Part shown: in pieces, positions 10,815 to 19,763 of the stretch | Layout: every line of letters starts with the position of its first letter | Numbering within the stretch: the first letter of the stretch is position 1 | Assembly: GCA_024234395.1 (NCBI GenBank) | Contig: JACKOH010000002.1 | Coordinates: forward strand, 124,001 to 188,000 | Reading direction: 5' to 3' | DNA: 64,000 nt | Source: Pseudomonadales bacterium | GTDB lineage: Bacteria; Pseudomonadota; Gammaproteobacteria; Pseudomonadales; Pseudohongiellaceae | The notes under the pieces: model-generated | Told to the model about the DNA's origin: nothing | What the model saw: only the letters and a program-made list of their open reading frames with translations | The model's database searches: none | Position numbers and translations under genes: made by a program

Positions 10815-13800
10815 ATGAAACATTCGACCCGCTCATCGTCTCTGCGCAATGCAATCTCTGCAGCGCTGCATGCCAGCCTGCTGGGTGCCGCTGGCAGTTC
10901 CCTGGCCCAGGTACCTGCCGACCCCGGTCTGTCTCCCCTCATCGAGGAGGTGGTGGTGACCGGCTCCAACCTCCGGCGGGCCGACGACAGTACCGTGCCC
11001 GTTTCCGTGGTCAGTGAGAAGGCCATGGAAGTCCGCGATGCAGTATTGCCGGTGGACCTGCTGGTATCCCTACCCTCGGTAGTCAATCTTCCGGAGAACG
11101 AGACCCGCCTCGGGTCATCGGGCGCCCGCGGTGACAACGCCAATATCAACCTGCGTAACATGGGCGCCACAGCCACCCTGATTCTGGTGAATGGCCGCCG
11201 CATGGCTATTAATCCCATGACCGCTGGCCTGTCCCAGGCGGTCAACGTCAATCAACTGCCCACCCAGGGTATAGAGCGCATCGAACTGCTGCGGGACGGC
11301 GCGTCGTCCATCTATGGTTCCGATGCCGTGGGTGGCGTGATCAATTACATTATGAAGCGCGAATTCGAAGGCTTCGAAGCCTCCCTGCGCCAGGGCGGCA
11401 CAGAGCATGGCGGAGGTGGCAGTACCCAGTTGTCCCTCACCTTTGGTTCCATCGACCTGGCGAACGGCCGTGGCCGCTTCATCGGCAACGTTGAATGGCT
11501 CGACCGTGACAGCATCGAACTGGTGGACCGTGATTTCAGCCGCACGTCCTTTGCCGTGGATCGCGCGCCGGCGCCTTTCAACAACCTCGGTGGCCCGTTC
11601 GACGGTCGTTCCTCCCGTGGCTACTGGCCGACCTTCCGGGTGGGCGAGTCAACCAGTAACACCTACTTCCGCCCGGTCGAGGGCACCCCCACTCTCACTT
11701 CTGCGGCCCCAAGCCGGGCAGCGAACCCGGAATTCTACCTGGACCTCAATCAGTTCGGTCTCGCTTCTCCCGAAGTCACCCGCGGAAACCTGTACCTTGC
11801 CGGCGAGTATGACTTCAGCAGCACTCTCACTGCGTACGCTGAACTGGGCTATTACACAGCATCGTCAACCATGCGCCGGCAACCCCTTGCCCTTAATGGG
11901 CCAACGTCGGATCAGGTGAAAGTAATGGCCATCGATAACCCGTACAATCCTTATGGTTCCCGGTTCTATCATCCCGCCGGCGCCCCCAATACCGATGGTA
12001 CGCCACGTCTGACCGGTGTACCCAGCACCCTCAGCTTCACTCAGATGACCATCAAGGGGCTGGCCCCGGAAGAGATAGATACCGATGCCGATGTCGTGCG
12101 TGTCGCTACCGGGCTTAAAGGCAGCCTGGGTTCCGACTGGGAATGGGAAGCCTCCCTTTTCTACAATCAGGTCAAGGGCAATGATGAGGCCTACCCTGAC
12201 GTTCGGGAAAGCCTGCTGCAGGAGGCGTTCAGCCGTACCGACGCCAGCGCCTACAACCCCTTTGGGTATACATTCAAGATACAGAACGGCGCCGTGGTGA
12301 CCGATGCGCCTTACACTAATCCGCAGTCGGTGGTGGACTCCTTCGCCGCGGTGTTTGCCCGCAGCGCCACCAGCTACATCGCCAGCGCTGACCTGCGAGC
12401 CAACGGTACCCTGTTCAACTGGTGGGGTGGTGACGCCCTGGCCGCCATCGGTGTGGAGCACCGGCGCGAGGATCTGGAGGATATACGTCCCCCGTTCAGC
12501 GGCGAGAATCCGCCCAGTTCCGGCCTGGATATCACCAACAATGACTTTCTGTTACATCCGCCCCGGCCTGATGTATTCGGCGATCGCGATGTAACCAGTC
12601 TCTACGCCGAGATGATGATACCCCTGGTCAGCGAGGATAACGGTATCCCGATGATCAACCGACTCGAGCTGAACCTGTCAATACGCCATGAGGACTACAG
12701 CGATTTCGGCAACACCACCAAGCCAAAAATCGGCTTGAACTGGAAGCCCACCGAGTGGTTGATGCTGCGCGCTTCCTATAATGAAGGCTTCATGGCGCCC
12801 AGTCTGGCAGCGCTGTACACCAGTCCGCGCTGGACTATCACCGCCGGCGCCGGCGACATCGATACCTACCGCAATCCTGCGCTGAACGAAGGTCCGTACG
12901 TAATGCGCACCTACTTCGGCGGCAATCCGGACCTGCAGGCTCAGGAGTCCGAGGGAATTACCTGGGGATTCGTGCTGGACGTACCGTTTGTCGAAGGTCT
13001 CACTTTCAGCGCCGACTGGTGGAGCATCGATCGCACCAACCTGCTGGGCCAGCGCTCAACGGGACAGATCGACGAAAGCGACACTGCCTTGCTGCGTGAA
13101 TATACCCAGCAGCAGTTGGCTGCCGGTGTTCCCATCGATCAAATTGATCTCGGCAGCGGGACACCCAACTACAAGGGTGACCAGGACGTAGTACGCTATG
13201 CTCTGACTCCCGAGGACAGCGCGGCGTTCGCGGCCTATAACGCTGCCAATCCGGGTTTACCGGTAGCAGCTGCGGGCCGGATCTTCTCCCGGAACCGACC
13301 GTTCCTGAATCTGTCTACCAGTGAAAACAGCGGCGTGGATCTGACCGCCCGCTATGAGCTGCGGAACCTGCCTATCGGCGACTTGGTGTTCAGCACCGAG
13401 TGGGCCTATCTCGACACGGCGATGTCCACCCTGGAGCCGGCCAATGTGGCACCGATTACCAACGACCTGATGTTCGCCAACGGATCGGCGGAATGGCGCG
13501 GCACTTCCAATGTATTCTGGACCAATGGCTCATGGAATGCCGGACTCGGCATCTACTACGTGGGCGAAACCCATGACAGCGCCACCACTTCCCAGGCGGT
13601 CTACGAAAGCCTGGGACGGCCCGACTATATCGCGCCATTCTATACTCAGGGGCGCACTGTATATCGCCTGGTGGTAGACCCGTTCACTACTTACAATCTG
13701 TCTGTCGGGTATCAATTCGACGAGGCGCAATCGGCATTGCTGCGTGATACCCGGGTGCGCTTGTCCATCTCCAACCTGACCGATGAAGAGCCACCGTTGT

Positions 13801-13889
13801 CGTCCGCGGACTTCGGCTATGATCCTTCTGTGAGCCAGTCCCTGCTGTCAGGCCGCAGCTGGGCTCTGGAATTCACGCGCCGCTTCTGA
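10815..13889 (+). CDS. TonB-dependent outer-membrane receptor
   Basis: 1024 aa from ATG 10815, preceded by AAGAGA. Signal peptide about residues 1-32 ending SLAQ. The TonB-box/plug start LIEEVVVTGSNLRRADDSTVP is followed by a plug with INLRNMGATATLILVNGRRM and IERIELLRDGASSIYGSDAVGGVINYIMK. A long 22-strand-type barrel follows (AEMMIPLVSEDN, NLSIRHEDYSDFGNTTKPKIGLNWKP), ending SWALEFTRRF with terminal Phe. It belongs to the large oligomer/peptide-type receptor class by its plug; the ligand is unknown. A terminator hairpin follows directly. Probably paired with the upstream secreted protein. Confidence 0.95.
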   Translation: MKHSTRSSSLRNAISAALHASLLGAAGSSLAQVPADPGLSPLIEEVVVTGSNLRRADDSTVPVSVVSEKAMEVRDAVLPVDLLVSLPSVVNLPENETRLGSSGARGDNANINLRNMGATATLILVNGRRMAINPMTAGLSQAVNVNQLPTQGIERIELLRDGASSIYGSDAVGGVINYIMKREFEGFEASLRQGGTEHGGGGSTQLSLTFGSIDLANGRGRFIGNVEWLDRDSIELVDRDFSRTSFAVDRAPAPFNNLGGPFDGRSSRGYWPTFRVGESTSNTYFRPVEGTPTLTSAAPSRAANPEFYLDLNQFGLASPEVTRGNLYLAGEYDFSSTLTAYAELGYYTASSTMRRQPLALNGPTSDQVKVMAIDNPYNPYGSRFYHPAGAPNTDGTPRLTGVPSTLSFTQMTIKGLAPEEIDTDADVVRVATGLKGSLGSDWEWEASLFYNQVKGNDEAYPDVRESLLQEAFSRTDASAYNPFGYTFKIQNGAVVTDAPYTNPQSVVDSFAAVFARSATSYIASADLRANGTLFNWWGGDALAAIGVEHRREDLEDIRPPFSGENPPSSGLDITNNDFLLHPPRPDVFGDRDVTSLYAEMMIPLVSEDNGIPMINRLELNLSIRHEDYSDFGNTTKPKIGLNWKPTEWLMLRASYNEGFMAPSLAALYTSPRWTITAGAGDIDTYRNPALNEGPYVMRTYFGGNPDLQAQESEGITWGFVLDVPFVEGLTFSADWWSIDRTNLLGQRSTGQIDESDTALLREYTQQQLAAGVPIDQIDLGSGTPNYKGDQDVVRYALTPEDSAAFAAYNAANPGLPVAAAGRIFSRNRPFLNLSTSENSGVDLTARYELRNLPIGDLVFSTEWAYLDTAMSTLEPANVAPITNDLMFANGSAEWRGTSNVFWTNGSWNAGLGIYYVGETHDSATTSQAVYESLGRPDYIAPFYTQGRTVYRLVVDPFTTYNLSVGYQFDEAQSALLRDTRVRLSISNLTDEEPPLSSADFGYDPSVSQSLLSGRSWALEFTRRF

Positions 13890-13916
13890 TCGACTGAAAG
13901 TCAAAGCCAGCAAATG

Positions 13917-13948
13917 GGCCGGATTGATTGTATCACTCCGGCCTTTTT
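13917..13948 (+). terminator. rho-independent terminator after the TonB receptor
   Basis: Stem GGCCGGA / TCCGGCC with a 13-nt loop, followed by TTTTT, 27 bp after the receptor stop codon. Confidence 0.85.
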
Positions 13949-14068
13949 GCTCTTTGCAGGCAGAATCGGGAATGGGGTGAGCTGGCACCTTCTTGTCAGC
14001 AGGAATTCAGATAACGTTCCTTATATGACAAGCGCATGAAAAAGGCGTGACAGTTCTGTTGCCAGGGG

Positions 14069-14121
14069 TTGACATTTTTATGACAGGGTCGCGTAGTAAA
14101 AAATCTGTCATATCCTGATGC
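14069..14121. promoter_or_regulatory. putative Pho boxes (PhoB sites)
   Basis: On the minus strand, 14069-14086 reads CTGTCATAAAAATGTCAA, close to the PhoB consensus of two CTGTCAT-type heptamers spaced by 4 A/T-rich bases. On the plus strand 14105-14121 reads CTGTCATATCCTGATGC, a weaker match. Both lie 130-180 bp before the start of the phytase/esterase-like gene, so phosphate-starvation control is inferred. Confidence 0.5.
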
Positions 14122-14251
14122 AAGACTGCCACTCCTGACGGCTGCCCCGGCTTGGGAGGATCATCTGGACTTCCCGGATATCCCAACGATGCGGGCAGTT
14201 ATTCACTGGCGCAGCTCGCCACAATCAAGAACAATCGACCAGGAGTTACCA

Positions 14252-16591
14252 ATGAAAAAGGTTTCCAGAAAGCGATTAGCCATGGCAATTGGCGTCGCAT
14301 GTCTTTCTATCGCGGCAACATCAGCATTCGCCAAACCTCCGTTCCAGACCCCTGTAGAGAATAACTCAGTTGCTGCCGACAAGGAGTCCAGCAGGTTGTT
14401 CCACCACATCGCCACATTCGATGTGGTCAGTGGAGGCAATAACACGCTGGTTGCGGAAATCATCGATGCGGCACCTGGTGGCAATCAACTTGTGTACACC
14501 GACAGTGAAACCGAGCAGGTTGGCTTCGTGGACATCACAGACCCCCTCAACCCATTGGCAGACGGCGCTGTCGATGTAGGTGGCGAACCCACGAGCCTGG
14601 TAATACGCGGCGTTTATGTTCTGGTCGCAGTGAATACCTCTGGCGATGATTTTGACAATCCCACTGGAAATCTAGTCGTGATCAACAGAAACACGAAAGA
14701 GGTCTCCGCGATTATCCCGGTTGGCGGGCAGCCCGATTCCATTGCCCTGTCCAAGGACAACCAGCGCGCAGTTCTCATTCTCGAAAACGAGCGCGACGAG
14801 GACGAAAACGATGGTCTGTTGCCACAATTGCCATCAGGAGAAGTGCTGATCATCAACCTGAAAGGCAATCCGGAAAAGTGGTCTTTTTCTCCGGTTGATC
14901 TCTCCGAGGTCGCCAACAGCAGCGAAATCTACGCCGGTACAGACCTGGAACCGGAGTACGTGGACATCAACGACCAGAATGAGGCGGTCATCTCCTTTCA
15001 GGAAAATAACTATTTTGCTGTTATCGATATCACTACCGGAGCTGTAATCAATCACTTCCCGGCAGGCAGCGTCGAGCTGCACGATGTCGATATTGAGGAA
15101 GAAGACCTTATAAAGCTTGAAGGAAATATTGTTAAGCGGCGTGAACCGGATAGCGTAGCCTGGATAGATGATGACTCTTTCGCCAGCGCCAACGAAGGCG
15201 ACTACGAAGACGAGAATGGCGACGCAGGCGGCAGCCGCAGCTTTACCATTTTCAACCAGGACGGGACCGTCGAGTTTGAAAGCTATGAGACGTTCGAACA
15301 CCGGATCGTCAGCATTGGCCAATACAACGAAGGCCGCTCTGAAAATAAAGGCGTTGAACCCGAATCGGTAGAAACAGGCAGGTATGCGGGAGGCGACAAG
15401 TTCCTGTTCGTCGGCTCCGAACGGTCGAACGTGGTGGGAGTCTATGACGTCACCGACAGTGAAAGCGACCCGGTGGCCCTGCAGGTTCTGCCCACCGGCA
15501 TCGGTCCCGAAGGACTGAAGGCGATCCCGGGAAGAGGACTGTTTGTTGCGTCCACGGAAACATTCGTGGAGAACGATGACGGCGATCCCGAAGGGATTCC
15601 CACCATGGTCAATATCTACAGCCAGGGTGGCTCCAGCTACCCGATGATCGAGTCGGACACCGTCGGTGGTCTACCAATACCCTGGGTGGCGTTGTCCGGT
15701 CTGGTTGGCCACCCAAGCAATCCCGACATACTCTACGCGGTCAGTGACTCCTTCCTGGCGGAAGGCTTCATTTACACCATCGATGTGTCGCAGGAACCCG
15801 CCCTGATCATCGACCGCATTCAGGTTACCGGTGCGTCCGCATCGCTGGACCCGGAAGGGATTGCCATCGGCCCGGGAGACGGCGCCGGGAATCCCTTTTT
15901 CTTCTGGCTGGGAAGCGAAGGGAACGCCGGCAGCAGGCCCAACCTGATGCTCAAGATCGACCAGAGCGGCGCCGTAGTCGACGAAATTGAACTCCCTGCC
16001 CCGCTGGTCGATATGCGACGCAGTAACGGGATCGAAGGGATTGCGGTAACCGGTGAAACCGAAGGAGAAGAGGTCGTTTACGTGGCCATCCAACGAGCCT
16101 GGCCAAATGAAGGCGACACCGACAAGGTAAACACCAAGATCGGTCGCTACAGGGTAGCGGACGAAACCTGGTCATTCGTCCACTATCCGCTGGAACCAGA
16201 AGGCGCGGGCGACTGGATTGGACTGTCGGAACTGACTCTGCTGCCGGACGATTCGTTTGCGGTCATCGAGCGCGACAAAGGCTGGGGACCTTCCACCTGG
16301 CCCATCGCCGAACTGAAAGCCATCTACCGGGTGGATCTGGAACACGCCGAGTTCCGTCCGTTCGATGATGGGGACGGGCTGGTCACCATCGACAAAGAAC
16401 TGGTGATCGACCTGTTGCCGCGTATCGAAAGCGCCAGCATTTTCACGGCCGAGAAACTGGAAGGCTTCGCTGTCAGCGCAGATGGTCAGTACTATGCGGT
16501 CACGGACAATGACGGCGTCGATGATGCGCCAGGCGAGACGGTTTTTCTTCGACTCGGTGAAATTGACCTGTCCAGGCTGCCCGCGGAATAA
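14252..16591 (+). CDS. secreted propeller protein with phytase/esterase-like C-domain
   Basis: 779 aa from ATG 14252, with AGGAG 7 nt upstream. Signal peptide about 1-27 ending TSAFA. The N-terminal half (about 45-420) looks like a choice-of-anchor/YVTN-type propeller (LVYTDSETEQVGFVDITDP, GNLVVINRNTKEV, PDSIALSKDNQRAVLILENE). The C-terminal half resembles the esterase-like domain of phytases (VGHPSNPDILYAVSDS, SLDPEGIAIGP, GIEGIAVTGE, LSELTLLPDDSFAVIERDKG, LEGFAVSADGQYYAVTDNDG). Such proteins are thought to act on phosphate or ester substrates outside the cell, and Pho-box-like sequence upstream agrees. Very acidic, with many Asp/Glu-rich loops that suggest calcium binding. The substrate is not proven. 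Confidence 0.8.
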   Translation: MKKVSRKRLAMAIGVACLSIAATSAFAKPPFQTPVENNSVAADKESSRLFHHIATFDVVSGGNNTLVAEIIDAAPGGNQLVYTDSETEQVGFVDITDPLNPLADGAVDVGGEPTSLVIRGVYVLVAVNTSGDDFDNPTGNLVVINRNTKEVSAIIPVGGQPDSIALSKDNQRAVLILENERDEDENDGLLPQLPSGEVLIINLKGNPEKWSFSPVDLSEVANSSEIYAGTDLEPEYVDINDQNEAVISFQENNYFAVIDITTGAVINHFPAGSVELHDVDIEEEDLIKLEGNIVKRREPDSVAWIDDDSFASANEGDYEDENGDAGGSRSFTIFNQDGTVEFESYETFEHRIVSIGQYNEGRSENKGVEPESVETGRYAGGDKFLFVGSERSNVVGVYDVTDSESDPVALQVLPTGIGPEGLKAIPGRGLFVASTETFVENDDGDPEGIPTMVNIYSQGGSSYPMIESDTVGGLPIPWVALSGLVGHPSNPDILYAVSDSFLAEGFIYTIDVSQEPALIIDRIQVTGASASLDPEGIAIGPGDGAGNPFFFWLGSEGNAGSRPNLMLKIDQSGAVVDEIELPAPLVDMRRSNGIEGIAVTGETEGEEVVYVAIQRAWPNEGDTDKVNTKIGRYRVADETWSFVHYPLEPEGAGDWIGLSELTLLPDDSFAVIERDKGWGPSTWPIAELKAIYRVDLEHAEFRPFDDGDGLVTIDKELVIDLLPRIESASIFTAEKLEGFAVSADGQYYAVTDNDGVDDAPGETVFLRLGEIDLSRLPAE

Positions 16592-16622
16592 CCACCAGCT
16601 ATACCTCGTTACACAGATTGCC

Positions 16623-16651
16623 AGCGGCTCCCCAGGGAGCCGCTTTTTTTT
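16623..16651 (+). terminator. strong rho-independent terminator
   Basis: Perfect 10-bp stem AGCGGCTCCC / GGGAGCCGCT with a 2-nt apical gap followed by eight T, 31 bp after the phytase-like gene. Confidence 0.92.
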
Positions 16652-17264
16652 GATTCAACTCAATGCTGCCCGTTTCCAGCTGGAGAACTTCTGATTATTC
16701 GTTAACAGCCTGTTGAAGAATCTATGTAACCGCACCGTTCTGGATCGGGAGGACACTAACAGCCGGTTGAAAAACTGAAACCAGTTCCCACAGGGTTCTG
16801 CCAACCTGTCCCGGTACCGACCAGGCAGGCCAGGATACGTCTTGGCTTGGCACAGCAGGGAATCTCTGACGGCGACCTCGGCTGGTACCCCCCTCCCGCC
16901 AATTGTCTTTACCCGAATGGCTGGTTCTGCAACGCTTCTGTTCGTGTTGCTGTTGCCACCCGGTAACCAGGAGGATGGAGCCGCGCGTCGATGTCCCGGT
17001 GGTTTCACCTTACCAGGGTTTTCTCGACGGCCCCGTTGACAACTGGCGCGACCGATACGGTATTTCCAACGCCAAATAATCGGAATGCCATGACCAGCTG
17101 CGGTTCCGCTTGGTAACGACCGGCATGCCCGGGTCTGTCATGGATTCGTTCAGCACCACGGTGGGAGATGGGAGATGGCAACTGGCTCTAGCCTTCCTGT
17201 TTGCGCATTCGGTCGAGCGTGGACATCGAGCGTATCTGCAGTACCAGGCTGGATCAGAGGAAAC
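16652..17264. other. gene-free interval left of the genomic island
   Basis: No supported gene. Two similar direct repeats beginning TAACAGCC and continuing with GTTGAA/GTTGAAAA lie at 16703 and 16757 and could be decayed transposon ends. The rest shows no family resemblance in any frame. This should be the original chromosomal sequence downstream of tRNA-Leu before the island arrived. Confidence 0.5.
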
Positions 17265-17289
17265 AAAAGCCCGGTAGTTGCCGGGCTTA
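17265..17289 (-). terminator. terminator-like hairpin beside attL
   Basis: Stem AAGCCCGG / CCGGGCTT with a 6-nt loop, T-rich on the minus-strand 3' side. The equivalent hairpin beside the intact tRNA-Leu is at 49041-49063, so this is probably the original terminator of that tRNA. Confidence 0.7.
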
Positions 17290-17313
17290 AGGGACGTCAG
17301 GAAAATTACTGAA

Positions 17314-17344
17314 ACGTCAAATTGGTGCGAAGGCCGGACTTGAA
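17314..17344. repeat. attL: partial duplicate of the tRNA-Leu 3' end
   Basis: 31 bp matching 49088-49119, which is the 3' end of tRNA-Leu plus 9 bp downstream, except for one missing C (GGTGCGAAGG here, GGTGCCGAAGG there). Similarity continues outward (TTAGGGACGTC-type sequence and a terminator hairpin). Immediately to the right the composition turns AT-rich, marking the island's left end. Confidence 0.85.
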
Positions 17345-17396
17345 ACAATGATTTATCTATTTAATATTTCTATATTTTTATACTCTAATAAACAAT

Positions 17397-17417
17397 GTTA
17401 CCCAGTTATGTACCCAG
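17397..17417. promoter_or_regulatory. left arm-type recombinase sites
   Basis: GTTACCCAG (17397-17405) and GTACCCAG (17410-17417) lie 50-70 bp inside attL and match the repeated motif at the right end of the island (48946-48983). Probable integrase or excisionase binding sites. Confidence 0.55.
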
Positions 17418-17706
17418 ATATTTCATTTTCCCACTCTAACTCAAGGTCTAATTGAACTCTCGGAGACTTCTTTCAGAAGCCGGTAGGCGCTACGCTTGGC
17501 AGCGAAAACAGCCTCGTCTTTATTCGACTAGCTCAGAGTGGGCATTCACTGAATCTCAATAATCGTTGTCGTGGAGGTGGCAAATTGCCTTGGCAATGGC
17601 GTCGTGGTTGAATTCTAGCCATTATGCCCCCATGGTCTGAAAAGGCACCAAGATGTCCGGAATAATACCGTGTTGGTTGTGAAGAATCATCCGGAGCAAT
17701 TGCCCT

Positions 17707-18342
17707 ATGGCCAGCCAGTATTCCCCTTTGCATTTCTTTCGCCGTGTGCCCAATAACCTGCTATCGCGCTACTTCAGCGAACGCAACCTATCACTGGGAG
17801 TGGACTGGCAAAAACTCAAACCTACTGAAATGCAGCCGGTGCTGGATGCCTTTGAGCAGCTTGAGGACAGCCAGCAAGCTGAGGTAGAGGGCGAGTTCCA
17901 GGATATAAATGCCCTGGCCGGCGAGGGTGGCGTAACTGCGTTGGTGGATGAGGCTGCCTTTCACGAGGACGAAAACTTTACCGAGGCACTTGCGGAACTG
18001 GAAGGCTTTCACGCCAAGGTGATGTGGGTGTTTCTGGAGAAGCCGCTGTACTGGCGCGGGGCTACTATGTTCCTGCATGCCGATAACGTGAGCGCCTCCT
18101 TCTGGAAGCGGCGCAATGACCTGCCAAAGCTGCCGCCCCATGTGAAGGACAGTGACATCGCCGCGCTGGCGCGGGCCATCAGTGGTCTATTCCGCAAGGA
18201 GGGACGCGGCAAGAACTGCAAGGTGGAGCCGTACCGGCGGCACAATCGGGAATATTTCTTTGCCTACCCGGAAGACTTCGCACAATTGGGAATCGAGTGG
18301 GTGAGCAACACACTGAAGACACTGGCTGTTAGGGGAAGGTAG
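17707..18342 (+). CDS. hypothetical protein, probably truncated
   Basis: 211 aa, soluble, acidic N-terminal half. Opens MASQYSPLHFFRRVPNNLLSRYF; the C-terminal part contains GRGKNCKVEPYRRHNREYFFAYPEDF and stops at TLKTLAVRGR. I associate this N-terminal pattern with a longer uncharacterised family found in accessory islands, in which the chain continues past this point; that is from memory and unproven, so truncation is an inference. GGAG precedes the ATG. The last 40 residues after the YPEDF motif end abruptly in basic residues, which fits loss of a C-terminal domain. No neighbour gives a functional hint. Confidence 0.6.
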   Translation: MASQYSPLHFFRRVPNNLLSRYFSERNLSLGVDWQKLKPTEMQPVLDAFEQLEDSQQAEVEGEFQDINALAGEGGVTALVDEAAFHEDENFTEALAELEGFHAKVMWVFLEKPLYWRGATMFLHADNVSASFWKRRNDLPKLPPHVKDSDIAALARAISGLFRKEGRGKNCKVEPYRRHNREYFFAYPEDFAQLGIEWVSNTLKTLAVRGR

Positions 18343-18405
18343 AAGCTAAGTCCGCTTTCCTGAAATCGACCTCCAATTTCCGGTAATTTTTCTTACCGCA
18401 AATGT

Positions 18406-18545
18406 AAACCCAAAGCCGAAGTTAAGGATTCTCTACTCCTAGGCACGCATCAACAGTCAGACTCGGTAGAATATTTGCTAACTCAGTGGGATACTGTGCC
18501 CAATACGTATTATAGAGGATCTCTCTATATCTAGCGGTCGTACCA
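18406..18545 (+). repeat. diverged copy of the intercassette element
   Basis: Contains AAACCCAAAGCCGAAGTTA and CAGTGGGATACTG, as in the three well-conserved copies at 28451, 34412 and 42837, but the remainder is diverged. Like two of them it ends just before a gene for a small membrane protein. Confidence 0.4.
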
Positions 18546-18950
18546 ATGTTCAGAATAGTAACCATAGCCGTAGTTTTGCTTATTTTCTGCCTCGGCTTTA
18601 TATATGCGTATCAAGGAGGGCTGTTAATTAATATGAATGGGAATGTGGTTCGTAATAGCGAGTTGGGAGGAAGTATTAGTGATGCAAGTAGGTGGATTTA
18701 CATAGGAATATACTCTTTTTTGATATCACTGTTTCTTGTTGGTTTCAAAAAAGGGGGGCTTGGGACCTATTTCGCAAATCTGATCTTCTTGTACTTTTCA
18801 CTCTGGTTAACGAACCTAGATGTACCGATAGTAGATTCTATTCGTTACGGTGATTATGTACTGTTTGCCGTAATTCTTTTGGCGAACTGTCCAATTCTAT
18901 ATTTTCTCGCAACGCGTTTATTTGCGGCCGTACAGCGGCTGCAATTTTAA
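18546..18950 (+). CDS. small integral membrane protein, unknown function
   Basis: 134 aa, AT-rich. Four predicted membrane segments: residues about 4-22 (IVTIAVVLLIFCLGFIYAY), 50-68, 74-90 and 102-125. No recognisable motif. It starts directly after a diverged copy of the intercassette element, suggesting it is a former integron cassette that has lost a readable attC. Confidence 0.6.
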   Translation: MFRIVTIAVVLLIFCLGFIYAYQGGLLINMNGNVVRNSELGGSISDASRWIYIGIYSFLISLFLVGFKKGGLGTYFANLIFLYFSLWLTNLDVPIVDSIRYGDYVLFAVILLANCPILYFLATRLFAAVQRLQF

Positions 18951-19021
18951 CTGATATGTAGTGTATCGAGTTCAACGATTATATGGGTTGTGTTGTTTGA
19001 CACTTCGTGCCTGGATGGGAT

Positions 19022-19444
19022 ATGGGTTGGATTCTTTCTTGGATTGCAATAGGTTTGATTCCATTAGCCCAGGCAACAACCTGCACAATGGGAAGCGAAG
19101 ATTCGTGGACAGCCAACCTATTTGTGGTTACTCCCGCTAATGTTTTGATACTTGGTGCAATTTTTTTATTTCGCAAGCATCATACTCGTTGGATCTGGCT
19201 TTCTACTCCAAATTTCATACTACTACCTTGGGCGACGATATTTTTAATTCAGTTTTTTATAGGCTCCACTATTGAAGGCAACCACCTTTGTTCGGTGCTT
19301 ATGGGCCAATCTGGTTTTAATGAATACGCCGCATCTTGGTGGCAACCTTTTTGGGCACCCGTTCAATTAGTTCTAATTCTTAGTTATTCTTTATCAATAT
19401 ATGGGTGCTGGAGGAAACGCTCCAATGCTAATCAAACCAGCTAA
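19022..19444 (+). CDS. small membrane protein, unknown function
   Basis: 140 aa from ATG 19022, with GGA five bases upstream; an in-frame GTG at 19007 adds 5 residues. Three or four membrane segments (GWILSWIAIGLIPLAQA, FVVTPANVLILGAIFLF, FILLPWATIFLIQFFIG, VQLVLILSYSLSIYG). Two Cys in the first periplasmic loop (TTCTMG) and one in the third. No family recognised. Followed by a weak attC-like sequence at CAGCTAACAGAGC. Confidence 0.55.
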   Translation: MGWILSWIAIGLIPLAQATTCTMGSEDSWTANLFVVTPANVLILGAIFLFRKHHTRWIWLSTPNFILLPWATIFLIQFFIGSTIEGNHLCSVLMGQSGFNEYAASWWQPFWAPVQLVLILSYSLSIYGCWRKRSNANQTS

Positions 19445-19526
19445 CAGAGCAGCAAAATTCAATCTGCTAAACTCCACAGGGTTGCTGCTGTACAACTCCC
19501 GATTACTGCAGCGTTACCGTCCGCAA

Positions 19527-19640
19527 TGAAGCCGGTTTCGGTAATAGAGGCAGCATAAGGCTACTTCCGTTATCATGAAAGACGACGTTCGCGGGTGGCC
19601 TGGAGACCGGCAGCAAATAAACCCGAAGCTGACGTTAGAG
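19527..19640. repeat. TCCGC-bounded intercassette repeat
   Basis: Begins GTCCGCAATGAAGCCGGTTT and ends AAACCCGAAGCTGACGTTA. The same pattern of imperfectly inverted ends recurs at 33618-33686, 42792-42860, 45856 onward and 47523-47645. Confidence 0.55.
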
Positions 19641-19763
19641 GTTTTCGCCCGGCCGCCCCAAAACCCCACGAAATTAGTTACATTTCAAGGTTGATATGGT
19701 AACGTTTTAGACAAATAACAAACCACACAGAAGCGGTGCCCGTGATCTGCAAAGGATCTATCC

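Noticed and set aside
16652..17264. Decayed transposase gene left of the island
   Set aside because: Two short repeats resemble transposon ends, but no transposase motif is readable in any frame.
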